Shown: positions 1-12,049, counted from the first letter of the stretch. The stretch is 64,000 nucleotides of DNA from Notamacropus eugenii (GCF_028372415.1 NC_092878.1:134182750-134246749); one strand, 5' to 3'. Numbers and translations are program-made. Notes: generated by a model from the sequence alone, not told the origin.

Positions 1-845
1 AAGATTGCAAGTACAAACTAGATATTATAGAAGGATTTGCAAGTCCCATAATCCCATCAAACTCAATTATTTTATTCATTCTCTGAGCTCCCTCATTCCC
101 CTCAATGTAGCTTAAAAAAAAAAAAAAGAAAAATATTGTATGGTCAATCACATTGCTCATAAGCTTTAGTTCATTTGTGCTCGCTTCTGTCTTTTGTCCA
201 TAATTCTTTGTTATTTAAGATTTAAGGTCACTGGAGTTCTATGTGCATACACAAGCTTATCGTCAAAAACTCCCATTTTTTCTCTTCATAAGAAGTAATT
301 CTGTTTCACATCTCCAGTATTTCATTCTCATTTATGTTCTTTATTCTTGTATCAACTTTCCCTGAAGAAGTTGAGTACATGGGATACTGCCTATGCTTTA
401 TCTGATAATCTGATCTCCCAAAATTTAGGGTGCATGTGACAGTATGCTTAGCTTTGTTACATTTATAAAATCAAAACAAACAAACAAAAAAACCTCTCAG
501 AGGTAATACTAATTTCTGTCCAAATTTTCCATCAGTTTCTAACCCAGAAACCAATTCTTTCCTTTTAGCAAAAACCAGATTGAAAATCATTTGTCCCTGA
601 TGATTTCTCCATTTTTTGAAAGATGAAATAATGATTTAGGGAAATCAATAAATTTTAAGAGAGAGCTCCAATTTTAAAGGTTTAAATCAAATGAATTTTA
701 AGAGAAAGTTTGAACGTTTCCTCATTAAGTGAAATGGAGTTCCGCCTACAAGTCTCTACGTGTAGGTATTCTTCCCCCTGTGACCACTTCAGGTAAAAGC
801 AATGTTCATGTTTTGCCTATTCCTTCCACGTCTTTCTTGTCTGTA
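1..845. other. AT-rich stretch without recognised gene or repeat
   Basis: No coding frame of interest and no repeat family I can name. There are A-rich runs near 113-127 and 468-493 and a short duplicated phrase (tttaagagaaagttt-like) near 655-715. Confidence 0.5.
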
Positions 846-846
846 A

Positions 847-1078
847 TTGTTCGGTTGTTTCAGTAGTGTTCAACTCTTAACGACCCCTTTGGAGTTTTCT
901 TGGTAAAGAAACAATAGCGGGTTTTCATTTCCTTCTCATTTACAGATTTGGAAACTAAGGTAAACAAGGTTAAGTGACGTGCCTAGGGTCACACAGGTAT
1001 GTGCCTGAAGCCATATATGAACTGAGGTCTTCCTGACTCCAGATCTGGCACTGTGTTCATGGGGCTATGTAGCTGCCC
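847..1078 (-). mobile_element. CORE-SINE, marsupial type
   Basis: A tRNA-derived SINE read in reverse. On the plus strand it runs from the 3' tail phrase (gttgtttcag...aactcttaacgacc), through the core (gttaagtgacgtgcctaggg, then tcacacaggt), to the reversed pol III head ending in gctatgtagctgccc. It is nearly full length. It abuts the 3' end of the L1 that follows. Exact subfamily (WSINE, MAR or similar) not determined. Confidence 0.8.
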
Positions 1079-1084
1079 TTTTTC

Positions 1085-1950
1085 TTATTTTCAAAAAAAA
1101 ATATTTATTTAATATTTTATTTCTCCAGTTACATGTAAAAGAATTTTTAGCATTTATTTTAAAACTCTGAGTTCTAAATAATACCCCTTCCTCTCTCCCC
1201 ACCACCCTTCATTCAGAAGGCAAGCAATTCATATAGATTATACATTTGTAGCAATACAAAAACTTTCCATAATGGTCATGTTGTGAAAGAAAATATAGAC
1301 AAAATCTCAAGAAAAATAAAGAAAGTTTTAAAAAAGTATGCTTCAACCCATATTTAGACACCATTAGTTCTTTCTCTGGGGATGGATAGCATTTTTCATC
1401 AAAAGCCATTCCGAGTTGTCTTGGATCATTGTATTGCTGAGAACAGCTAAGTCATTCACTGTTACAATATTACATTTCACCTTGTTTCAATTCATGTAAG
1501 GCTTTCCAGGTTTTTCTGAGAGTATCGTGCTCATCATTTCTTAAAGGACAATAGCATTTCTTCACAATCACACAGAAGTTTGTTCAGCCATTCCTGAATT
1601 AATGAGCATCCCCTCAATTTCCAATTCTTTGCCATTAAAAAGAGGTGCTATAAATATTTTGTACATATATATGTATGTATATATATATATGTGTGTATAC
1701 ACACGTGTATATGTGTAGGTATATGTATGTGTGTATATATGTATATATGCATGTATATATGTACATACACACACACGAATATCCTTTTCCTTTTTGTTTC
1801 TTATCGTTTTTTGAATACAGACCTAGTAGTGGTATTTCTAGGTGAAAAGGCATTCTTGGTTTATAGCTCTTTGGGCATAATTCCAAATTGCTCTCCAATT
1901 ATATTTAATCTAGTTCAGGTTCAGAGTTTGATACCTCTGATCTAGAGGAA
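1085..1950 (-). mobile_element. L1 3' end (end of ORF2 plus 3' UTR), 5'-truncated
   Basis: Reverse complement of the marsupial L1 3' end. Recognisable phrases are caagcaattcatatagatta, ctctggggatggatagcat, cttggatcattgtattgctg, and the ORF2 end read backwards (aatgagcatcccctcaattt, agaggtgctataaatatttt, ttccaaattgctctccaa). The 3' end, with an A/T-rich tail, lies at the left. A TA/TG microsatellite (about 1665-1775) has grown inside it. No intact frame. Confidence 0.8.
1665..1775. repeat. Compound TA/TATG/TG microsatellite
   Basis: Alternating purine-pyrimidine tract with TATG, TGTG and ACAC interruptions, inside the L1 3' end. It generates low-complexity reading frames on both strands that are not genes. 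Confidence 0.9.
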
Positions 1951-2290
1951 GTCTTCATCCATTTGGTCTTTCTGTGTATTTGGTAAGGACATTTAAGTTG
2001 TCTTCTTTATTATTAGATCATTTTTCTTTGTTTTCTTTTTAGTCAATGGAAAATAAATATAGTGGGATCATCATCTGTTTCAGTCAATTATGTCATAGTG
2101 AATAGAGGATCCTCATGGATTACCATTTGTAAAAACCTTCCTATTTCCTGTTCTTTAATGATTTTGTAGATTATTACCTGAAAAAAATAGATAGCTCCTT
2201 GGAAAGCAAGTATGGAGAGCTTGGTGGTTGTTGATGCTATGTTCTCTCTTAGTTGATTTAAATTCCCCCCTCCTCCACCAAAACTTTCTT
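1951..2290. other. Unassigned sequence between two LINE relics
   Basis: Lies between the L1 fragment and the readable part of the RTE-like LINE. It may be more decayed RTE sequence on the minus strand, but I see no motif that proves it. Confidence 0.3.
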
Positions 2291-2296
2291 ATATTT

Positions 2297-3145
2297 CTAT
2301 TTTTCAAATACCTGTAATGTCCTCATCACTGGCTTGAATCCAAGACAAGTTTCCTGTATGTCCATTTGTGCTAAGTCAGTTATTTTTCCTGTCTTGGTTC
2401 TCCTTATTTCTTTTTGTACCTTTTTAAAAATAAGCATAACCAGGATAGTGATGCTACACTGTCCTTGATAGTGAAAAGAATAGATATAAAGACATTTGCA
2501 GACATTTTCCATCTTTCTTTTATTTACTATCTTCCATTTTCATTCTCAAGTGCCCTTGGGATAACTGTGTTTAGTTTAATGTCTCACAAAGCTTCCTTTA
2601 AACATCTTTTCCTCTTGCCAAGTATCTTATAAAGCTATACTTCTAATAATCTTATACTTTCCTTCATGATAATGTTTTACAAATAATCTTTCAACATGGC
2701 TAGGTAATCAGGTATTTTTCTGACTTCAGAGCCTATTTTAAACTTCTCTGGAATCTTTTTAATGGAAATTCCTGTACAATGAATATGAAATTTTTGTAAA
2801 ATATCTATTCTGTACATATCATAATTTCTGAGTGCAGTTATTATCTACATCCATTCTTCTATTTATATCATGTTTTTCATCATCAATAACTTGTTTAAAT
2901 AATTGAAGTCTTGGTTATATTAACTGAAAGCCATGTTTTTTTTTTTCCCACCTGTTCAATGTGTCTTTTAGCTTTGTGCTAATTTTGACATTTTCTTTGA
3001 AAAACCTGAATCTACATAGACAGATGATTTCAGGAAGAAGTCTACCTCAATAGCTGGTTGTTACAGTTCTGTTAAAATATAATCAATTTTCCATGATATC
3101 ATATAGTCATTGCAATGCCTAGCGTTTTCTTTTTGTTCTTTTTGG
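2297..3145 (-). mobile_element. RTE-like LINE: end of endonuclease and linker towards RT
   Basis: On the minus strand, reading from 3145 leftwards, the frame gives FFQKEQKEN and shortly after KIDYILT. These match the FFQK...EIDYILT end of the RTE/BovB-type apurinic endonuclease domain. It then passes into a basic linker (VQKEIRRTKTGKI, within a 71-residue frame at 2297-2512) that resembles the segment before the RT domain. Many stops interrupt it. The N-terminal half of the same domain is found at 4411-4930, on the other side of the 7SL/L1 insertion, so the two pieces are one old copy. A BovB-like or RTE-1-like marsupial family is possible; no exact assignment. Confidence 0.6.
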
Positions 3146-3146
3146 A

Positions 3147-3161
3147 AAAAAAAAATGTGAT
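3147..3161. repeat. Left target-site duplication of the 7SL/L1 insertion
   Basis: Nine A residues followed by TGTGAT, repeated exactly at 4396-4410. Both copies touch RTE-like sequence on their outer sides. Only the TGTGAT part is strongly informative, because A-runs are common and the right copy merges with the poly(A) tail. Confidence 0.65.
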
Positions 3162-3166
3162 AGATA

Positions 3167-3408
3167 CTCTAGGTGTGGTGACTCACTCCTGTAATCCTTG
3201 CTACCAGGAAGCTGAATGTAGTTAAAGCAAATCAAGTGTCTATACTCATTTTATCAGGGAAGTACTGAACCTATAGGACTGTATTTCAGTAGAAAGTCTG
3301 GAGAGGGCTAGCCTCACTAGTCAGAAATGAAGACAATCAACACTTTCATGCTGATAAGTAATAGGATTGGCTCTTGCCCTTCTAGACTGGGCAAGAGTAG
3401 AAGACCTA
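3167..3408 (+). pseudogene. RN7SL: 7SL (SRP) RNA pseudogene
   Basis: Several segments align in order with 7SL RNA. The 5' domain gives GGTGTGGTGACTCACTCCTG then TAATCC...GCTACCAGGAAGCTGA (7SL: GCGCGGTGGCGCGTGCCTGTAGTCCCAGCTACTCGGGAGGCTGA). The middle S domain gives AGTGTC...ACT...TT..ATCA and GTCAGAAATGAAGACAATCA, the counterpart of GTCGGAAACGGAGCAGGTCA. The 3' part gives ATGCTGATAAGTAATAGGAT, the counterpart of GTGCTGATCAGTAGTGGGAT, and then AGACTGGGCAAGAGTAGAAG followed by T residues. It contains S-domain sequence, so it is a copy of 7SL itself, not an Alu/B1-type SINE. About 35 bases of the 5' domain are missing between two GGCTG-like motifs. Heavily diverged, so certainly not functional. 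Confidence 0.75.
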
Positions 3409-3439
3409 GTTTTTGTTTTGTCTTGTTTTGTTTGTAAAG

Positions 3440-4175
3440 ATAGATAGATAGGTGATAAGTGATAGATAGAAACGCAGTTTCTGCATTATTCCTAGTCTTT
3501 CTTTATATGTGAACCTACGAGATTGGCCAAAGTGATAAAAAGGGAAAGTGACAAATGTTGGACAGGATGTTGGAAAACTGCGACATTCATTTTTGGTGGA
3601 AATGTGAAATGATCCAATTATTTTGGAGAGTAATCTGGAATTAAGCCCCAAAAGTTATTAAACTACCTTTAACATTTGAACCAACAATAACGCTTTCCAA
3701 AGATGATTAGGGCAAAACGGAATAATGTATATGTTCTAAAGTTTATAGTATCTCCCTTTGTGGTGACAAAGAATTGGAAAGTGCAGCGATCCCCATCAGT
3801 TGGGGCACAATGGCTTCACAAGCTGTGGAAAATGATTGTGATGGAATACTACTGTGCTGTAAGAAACGATGAGCTCAGTGATTCTAGAAAATCATGCAAA
3901 GACTTGCATGAAATAATCGAGAGAGAAATGAGAAGAACCAAATACACATAGTAATAGTGATGTTTTAAGAATGAATTTGAGTGAATAACTTATTTTATCT
4001 ATTCTATGTACTGAAGTTACTGTAGAAAATATGAAGAAACATGCTATTGGCATCCACAGAAAGAACTGATGAATAGAAGTATAGAATAATTTTAAATATA
4101 TACATGCAGCTATTTGCATATATATAAATATACATACAAACATATATATATGTATCCATATATATGTATATATAG

Positions 4176-4246
<71 letters not shown>

Positions 4247-4395
4247 GATGAAAAAAAGAAAAAATAAATTAACATGATAATTTTGTGATGTACTTGCAAG
4301 GAATAACAAGTCGTACATAGATTTGCAGTTTCATGTACAATCATAGTTTCTATTGTACTATGTTATGAGAATCTTTGCTTTTTATTCCATAAATT
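3440..4395 (+). mobile_element. L1 3' end (ORF2 tail and 3' UTR)
   Basis: Matches the C-terminal L1 ORF2 and 3' UTR seen elsewhere in this window: gattggccaaagtgataaaa, gacaaatgttggacaggatg, ccctttgtggtgacaaagaattggaaa, tgatggaatactactgtgct, gcatgaaataatcgagag. The last 300 bp contain TA-rich sequence and a (GA)n tract, then the A-rich tail. It is the 3' member of the 7SL-L1 chimera. Confidence 0.8.
4175..4243. repeat. (GA)n microsatellite
   Basis: About 69 bp of nearly pure GA dinucleotides in the L1 3' UTR. The minus-strand frames over it read as Ser/Leu runs and are artefacts. Confidence 0.97.
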
Positions 4396-4410
4396 AAAAA
4401 AAAATGTGAT
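4396..4410. repeat. Right target-site duplication of the 7SL/L1 insertion
   Basis: Nine A residues followed by TGTGAT, identical to 3147-3161. Minus-strand RTE sequence resumes immediately to its right. Confidence 0.65.
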
Positions 4411-4930
4411 CCTTATTTTCCAACATATTTTTTTCAACTTCATCTATTTCCACATCTACATTATAGTCACAGATTATTACACTACATATTAATTTAATTT
4501 GAGGAAACCTAGTTGAGTTCTTTGTGGAATTTCTCTATACTAGCAAGCTCAACAACCAGTATTGGTATATAAGCTGCAACTATTTAGTGGTGGTCTTTTT
4601 GGAATTACTTATCTTGAGTAAACCATATAAAATACCCCCATGTCTCCTGAAATTATAGTTCTTCTTAGAATTTAGTTGCATGTTAAAAAAAAATAAAAAC
4701 AACAACCTTCCCAGTACTTTAATTTTTGTCTCCAGAGAATCTTTGAGCCATTGATGTGTTTAGTTGTTCACTTTGCTCTTTCTTTGGGACATTGTTTTTC
4801 TCGTTTTTGTTTTGTTTTGTTTCAGTAAGGATGTCAGTATTAATTAGATTCAGTTCTTTTAGTATTGAATCCAATTTTTGGTCACCAGGCAAGAAGTTCA
4901 CACTTAGAGTACCAATAGTTGAGTTCAAAT
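4411..4930 (-). mobile_element. RTE-like LINE: N-terminal half of endonuclease
   Basis: The minus-strand frame at 4719-4928 reads LKELNLINTDILTETKQNK, which fits the start of an RTE/CFDP2-type endonuclease (LEELNxIxxDILxxxETK). Further on, near 4455-4485, the frame gives IICDYNVDV, the counterpart of the catalytic IIxGDFNAxVG box with Gly to Cys and Phe to Tyr. The domain then stops at the 7SL/L1 insertion and continues at 3145. Multiple stops and at least one frameshift make it a relic. Confidence 0.55.
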
Positions 4931-5759
4931 TTATACATGGCTTGTAGATGCACCATGGGGAGGGGAAGGTGGGATTTTCACCTTAATGATTGAAAGGTTG
5001 AGGGACATTTTGCATATTTATTTTTTTATAGGTCGCAATGGCCAAAGTATTTATCCCCAAGTGGGCAGCCTACTGTTGATTATACTTACATCTTGGATCC
5101 TTAGATAGTATTCGCCTGCCAGAACTCTTGAATATTTGAAACTTTTGTAGCATAGTAAAACATATGAGGGCTTGCACTCTACCTTTGAGAATCCAGGATC
5201 ACGTTTATTCTCTGATGAGGCCCCAACGTAGGACTTGGTGGAGAAAATTGCAATAACATTATCAAAATATAAAGCTACGTTAAAATGGTAAAACACTCTA
5301 TTAAGCAGTTATGAGGCTAAAGAAACCAGAATAATAACAGAAATCACATAACAGGTAATTGAAAAGACAATGATAATGACAATATTATGCATTTAAGCCT
5401 GTCAGATATAGGCAAAACTGTTCTAAAAGGGAAATTTATAACTTAGCAAATATATTAATAAGAAAATAAATTCTTTGAACTGAAAGTGCCTAGGAAACAC
5501 AACTCAAAATTGAATCTTAACCTTAGTATGGTCTTCGAAGAGAATATGTCTGTACCAGTGCTTATATGTTAGAAAAATAATTTTCATGATTATACATGGG
5601 GAAAGTACCTAAATTTGCAATTCATCAAGGTTTTATTCTATCTTGAACTATTGGCTTTTTCCAGAATACCTTAAAAAGCATTTGTGTCTTTCAACTTAAA
5701 ATTTATAACTAGTTACCTGGTCCCTTTAAAAAAAATGTTGCCCTGATTTGGGGGGAAAA
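4931..5759. other. Unassigned AT-rich sequence
   Basis: No gene and no repeat I can name. The 81-residue minus-strand frame at 5051-5296 has no recognisable domain. Confidence 0.4.
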
Positions 5760-5990
5760 AGTGGAGAAGTGGTGAAAATAATACCTGTTAATTCATTTAA
5801 GATAGTCCTGTGAAAACAGCCATCTGGCTTCTTTTCAATAAATAAAGGAAACAAACATTTGCTTTGCAAACAGGCACTATTCATAGCAGTGGAGGCACAA
5901 GGAAAAAGCAAACAGCCCCTAATTTCAGGAAGTTTAAAATTGGCTAGACAACCTATAGATAAATAGGCACATATGAGATAAAAAGTAGAT
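5760..5990. repeat. Interspersed repeat, copy 1 (same family as 12050-12180)
   Basis: Shares with 12050-12180 the order: aaaat-act-g-taattcattta, a stretch ending in tgaaaaca-cc, then a run of caataaa and an aacatttg/aacatg phrase. What follows (caggcactattc, aaggaaaaagcaaacagccc) resembles a widespread mammalian repeat carrying 'ggcactgtgctaagtgctgg'. Family name not assigned. Confidence 0.5.
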
Positions 5991-6059
5991 CAAAGGTAGC
6001 TAGAGAGGAAGAAACTGATGAATTATGAAAGTTCTGAAGAAGGGAACACAAGAGAGTAC

Positions 6060-6108
6060 TCTCTCTCTTTCTCTCTGTCTCATGGTCTCTCTGTCTCTCT
6101 TTCTGGAA
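6060..6108. repeat. (CT)n-rich simple repeat
   Basis: Impure CT/CTGT tract inside otherwise unassigned sequence (5991-6250). Confidence 0.8.
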
Positions 6109-6254
6109 GGAAAATTTTCCAATTTTTATTTTGCACATAAGGATTCCCTTGTTAGTATGAAGTGATGTTGTGTAAAATTATTAATCTGGATTCCATTTCC
6201 TAAATAATTATATTCATACATTTTTTCTAGGCTGAATGTTTTGACATTGACAAT

Positions 6255-6900
6255 TCTGTTTTCATGTGGAATGTCCTCCCAAAGTTATTACCTTTACACA
6301 GTTTTAAACCCATATGAATTTTCTTATGTTATATAAGCTATGTTCTCAGGTGGAAGGCTTTTCCCACATTCATTACATTCATATGCTTTTTTCCTCTAGT
6401 ATATGATGATATTGCTTATGTTCTTGGGTGTGATCAAAGGTCATAAAGGTCAACAAACCATTTGGTGTTCAATAAGATATCCTCACATCCATGACAGCCA
6501 TACAATTTCTATACAGTGTGAGTTTTCTTAAGTTCTGACTTGTGGCTGAAGGCTGTCTCCAGTTGATTATAGTTATCTCTCCACATTAATCATACTCAGG
6601 AAATATATACTCTGAACACATCCTCTTGCATTGTCTTAAGTCTGTATATACACTGAAGTTCTTTCTGTTTCTATTACCTTTGCCATGTTTTTTTTTTTCC
6701 ACTTTGTTATGGAAAAAGGCATAGTCATTAACTGAAACTTCTACCATCTTTATTAAAGTCCTAGCCTCACGTTCTATCAGGAAGCTTCTTTGAGGTGATT
6801 TTTATTGGCTGACACTTTTATCCTCATCCCTCTGTCAGTGTTTAACCTGGCTTCACACTCCCAGGCTTCTTACAATTTTGAAACACAAGAACCATTCCAT
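6255..6900 (-). pseudogene. Decayed C2H2 zinc-finger exon (KRAB-ZNF type)
   Basis: On the minus strand, about 6358-6392 reads as a linker plus finger start (AYECNECGKAF-like: gcatatgaatgtaatgaatg then tgggaaaagcctt). A second finger start lies about 84 bp away near 6276-6310 and another near 6575-6600. The spacing fits the 28-codon period of tandem C2H2 fingers. Remains of the HxRxHTG part occur between them (HKSELKKTHT near 6505-6560). Upstream on the same strand (about 6900-6750) lies a segment resembling the spacer before the fingers (...ECEARLN...). A spacer followed by fingers in one block is typical of the last exon of KRAB-ZNF genes. Stops and indels are frequent. It could be a retrocopy or a dead genomic exon; no poly(A) is visible. 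Confidence 0.5.
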
Positions 6901-6961
6901 ATGAATATTTTCTGGGATGAATCTTCCATTGGAATACCTACCTTATGTACTGACTCTTTGA

Positions 6962-7072
6962 GATAGATGGATAGATGGATGGACACATATATACTTACAT
7001 ATAGATACACATATATACATATCTATATCATATATATATGTATATACATATACGTATGTACACACATTCATT
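6962..7072. repeat. Compound GATA/GATG and TA/CA microsatellite
   Basis: gatagatggatagatggatg followed by alternating TA, TACA and TATG units. Confidence 0.9.
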
Positions 7073-8515
7073 ATTTCATTCATGTCCACCTGCACACCTG
7101 CTTCCTGGACCTTCCTTCCCTGGAATCCAAGGTGCCCCTCCCCTCTCTAATTGGCTGATCACATATGGTTTGGAATCTTTAAGTCCCAGGAACCAGGTGT
7201 CCAGAGTTCTCTAGAATCACCTCCCCACACAGCTCCTTCTGACGAGAGGCCAGGTGTCCCTACTCTGTGTGATACACAAAGTTATGCACTTGAAAGTTCA
7301 CTGATGCCTGGTGAGTTCCTGACACCAGGGGCTAGTTTCTTCTCTTCAGTGCTAACTCCTCGAGAGGAAAGCCAAAGCTCCTACAAGTCAAAGCCAGCAA
7401 GTGGTGACCCAGCCTATGCTTGAGAACCACCAAATAGCAGGAGATCTTCAGGAAATGGACTTCCAGTTTCCATTGAGGAAGGAACAGAAGAGATGACCTG
7501 AAAGGAGAGGGAAAGGAAATTCTGCCAGTGTTGTGCAGGAAGGAAAGGAAAAGGAACTCCAGCAAGAGAGGGTTAGACTGCTTATGGAGGTCAGAGGTTA
7601 AATTTGAGAAGAAAGCACTTAACATTGTAGAGAAATTGAGGAAAATTCAAAGTAGAACAATCTCCATCCAGGCTTGGACAGGTCCACACTGCTTGTGGAT
7701 TGAAAAAGAAGCAAGATTCAGGGAAATAATAGAGGACAAAGGGGGATCCAGGAGGACTCAGGAATAAAACGTGAAGAAAGAGGTGCACTGGAGAAGGATA
7801 AGCAGGTAAAGGACCAGGGATGGGGAGGCAGACTTTGGAAAGGAAGCAGACTGGGAAGGGTGGGAGAACTGATTTGCTCTGCTGGTTTTCCTTAAAGGCA
7901 GAGGGCTGTTGTGGTGGTGGTGTTTCTGTTTTACTTTGGTTTCCGAGGGGAGGGTGGGGGGGTTCTCAAGTTATTACAGGTGGTCATTAGCTAGAACAGC
8001 TTTAACCATGTGCTTCAGGAGTGTGGAGCCAACACCCCTAGGGGAGAACCTTTTCTTGGTCCCTTTTACTTTGGTAAAGGCTTTTAGCTCAAAGGTTTGG
8101 CTTTTGCGTTCTCTCATAACGCAAGGCTGGCTATGGTCTGAGGTTTTTCTCTTCTCTTCTTTATAAACCCACTTCTGAGCTGTGGACTGCGGATTTATTC
8201 CTGCAGTGGTCAATGTTATTGGCTTAAGAATTGTTCCCACCTGCTTTGGTTTTGTGTGTGGTTAAACAGGTTGAATTGCACATTTTAATAGCTGGCTTCC
8301 TTAGAGTTGAGGAACGTTTACTTCTGTGATTCAGGTGAATTGCTAGCACAATGTAGAATACTTGTATTTGTGTACTAGGGCGTTTGTGTTGTTATATCCC
8401 CTTATAGTGTATTTGCATATTGTGTACTTGCTAGTTGTGATGTTATTTTCTCCAAGTGTTCACTTGGGGGGAAGATACAACAGTTCATATTAACAAACCC
8501 CCAGAAAGACTGTGC
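7073..8515. other. Unrecognised moderately GC-rich stretch
   Basis: No repeat family recognised. A 90-residue frame (7151-7423, plus) is open and Ser/Pro-rich, but I see no domain, Kozak context or homologue; it could be chance or part of an unknown transcript. Short G-runs occur near 7935-7960, and a TATA-like tttataaac lies near 8160. Confidence 0.35.
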
Positions 8516-8559
8516 CTAAGGAAGACAATCCAGGCTTGCTGTAGGGCTCCTAGGGAAAG

Positions 8560-9045
8560 AGGGGCTCATTGGAGGAGCAGGGGTAAATGGATATGAGTCA
8601 CCGGGAGAATGCCAAGGGAGGACTGCAGCACGTGGGCAGCTAAGGGGGCTTGGACAGGAAGGAGTTGCCTGTCCTCTTGAAAAAGAGGGGAGCCACAGCA
8701 GCTTCATCCAGGAGAGCAGGGAGGGGTTGGTTGTAGATGGAGATTCCTGGCTCTGTCCCCAAGGGGGAAGGACAGAGATGCCTGAGGGCTTCCCAGGACA
8801 GATCCGCATCTCCCCTGCCAAGGGAACAGAGAGGGGTAGGAGGACACAGGGAGTGCGAGGAATAGGGTGGGGGAAAGGCAGAGAGGAGGAGAGAGGAAGG
8901 CTGGAGAGGGGCAGGTAGAGGAGGGAGAAATACAAAGCAGGGCAGAAAGGACAAAAGGAAGGAAGGAGGGAGGGAGGAGAGAAACTGCGATAGTAGGGGA
9001 AGGAGTAAGGAGAGAAGATGGGGAAGAGTAAGAGGAAGGAAAGGG
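8560..9045. repeat. Purine-rich (GGA/GA) region
   Basis: Strongly strand-asymmetric, densest at 8840-9040, with ggaaggaaggagggagggag-type units. The long Ser/Pro/Leu-rich minus-strand frames of 223 and 226 residues are a by-product of this composition. Confidence 0.75.
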
Positions 9046-9049
9046 ATGC

Positions 9050-9245
9050 CCCATTTCTTAAAGAAAGCCTGGAAGTATAAGAAGCTGATGGTAGGAGGGA
9101 GAGAATTCCAAGCATGAAGGCCAACCAGTGCAAAAACAAGGAGAGGGCTGTATGAGAACTCCAAGTATTCCAGCATGGCTGGACCATGGAGTATATGAAG
9201 GGAAAGAAATGTGTTAAAATATCTGAAAGTTAAGAAAGGGCCAGG
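9050..9245 (+). repeat. Interspersed repeat, left part (split by the CBX3 pseudogene)
   Basis: Carries phrases of a common mammalian repeat (gagaattccaagcatgaagg, ccaaccagtgcaaaa, ccagcatggctggaccatgg, agaaagggccaggttg). The text continues after the CBX3 copy at 11403 (gtcccaggttgtgaagaatt, then ttaaatgccaaagagaggag). The pseudogene therefore landed inside a pre-existing repeat. Family name not assigned. Confidence 0.55.
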
Positions 9246-11402
<2,157 letters not shown>

Positions 11403-11450
11403 GTCCCAGGTTGTGAAGAATTTTAAATGCCAAAGAGAGGAGACAATACT
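11403..11450 (+). repeat. Interspersed repeat, right part after CBX3 insertion
   Basis: Continuation of the repeat at 9050-9245 (ccaggttgtgaagaatttta, aatgccaaagagaggag). It is cut short by the LTR that follows. Confidence 0.5.
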
Positions 11451-11453
11451 TAC

Positions 11454-11988
11454 TGCAGCTACAGCTTGATGGTGTTTTGTAGATAACACACAGGAAGCAC
11501 TGGTTCACACTTGATCTGATCAGACAGGCAGACAGCTTCAGAGGGGTTAATAATCAGCTTTATTCTATCTAGTCTTCTCAAAGAGTTGTAGGAGAACCAC
11601 TTCCTACAGCATTCTCTAATCTCTACCCTGGAAGGGGCCTATGTCTCCATCGGTTCAATCAAGAAAGGCATACTTGTGCACTCCCCTAAATCCTCTCAAG
11701 ACTCAATGGGGGCCAGGTGAGGCACATAAACTATGGATTTTCCCCCTCACTGCTTTATAGGACAACAGACAAGGAATTCTGCCAACATTAAACTCACATG
11801 TCATCATTCTGTGCAAGCATAGTAAATGTCACATTAGGTCACCCATTATCTTATGGCACAGCCTCAGTGGAACTGTCTGGCACTATGATTCTAAGAACTA
11901 CTATCTAGAATCCTTGCAACTACTCTAGGTGTTATCAAACACCTAGACATTAGACATTCCCATGTCTAAGAATACTGAGGAACTAACA
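11454..11988 (-). mobile_element. Solo LTR-like element
   Basis: 535 bp starting TG and ending CA. On the minus strand it has TATAAAG at about 11752-11759 and AATAAA at 11559-11564 in the correct order for U3-R-U5. Both ends extend as CTTACTG in inverted orientation. I could not find a direct target duplication, and it may be truncated. No internal retroviral region. Confidence 0.55.
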
Positions 11989-12049
11989 GTAAGAAGGATA
12001 ACAAAATCCTCCTTATATACAGATGCATAAATTCCTTAAAAAATAAGGG

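Larger units (their letters stand above)
3162..4395 (+). mobile_element. Chimeric retro-insertion: 7SL RNA copy joined to L1 3' end
   Basis: A single insertion bounded by matching 15-bp repeats, placed inside the endonuclease region of an RTE-like LINE. The 5' part (3167-3408) is a 7SL RNA copy and the 3' part (about 3440-4395) an L1 3' end in the same orientation, ending in an A-rich tail. This is the layout made when L1 reverse transcriptase switches from L1 RNA to a small structured RNA during target-primed reverse transcription; such chimeras are known in primates and rodents for U6 and similar RNAs. The alternative is two separate insertions that happen to abut. Confidence 0.6.

Noticed and set aside
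3167..3408. Alu/B1-type SINE
   Set aside because: The copy contains the 7SL S domain, which Alu and B1 lack, and the other repeats are marsupial.
3892..4344. 150- and 104-residue minus-strand frames
   Set aside because: Mostly the (GA)n tract read as Ser-Leu repeats inside the L1 3' UTR.
7151..7423. 90-residue plus-strand frame as a gene
   Set aside because: No recognisable domain, no splice or promoter support; kept only as a note.
11454..11988. 5-bp direct target duplication around the minus-strand LTR
   Set aside because: The flanks (cttac, gtaag) are inverted, not direct, copies.
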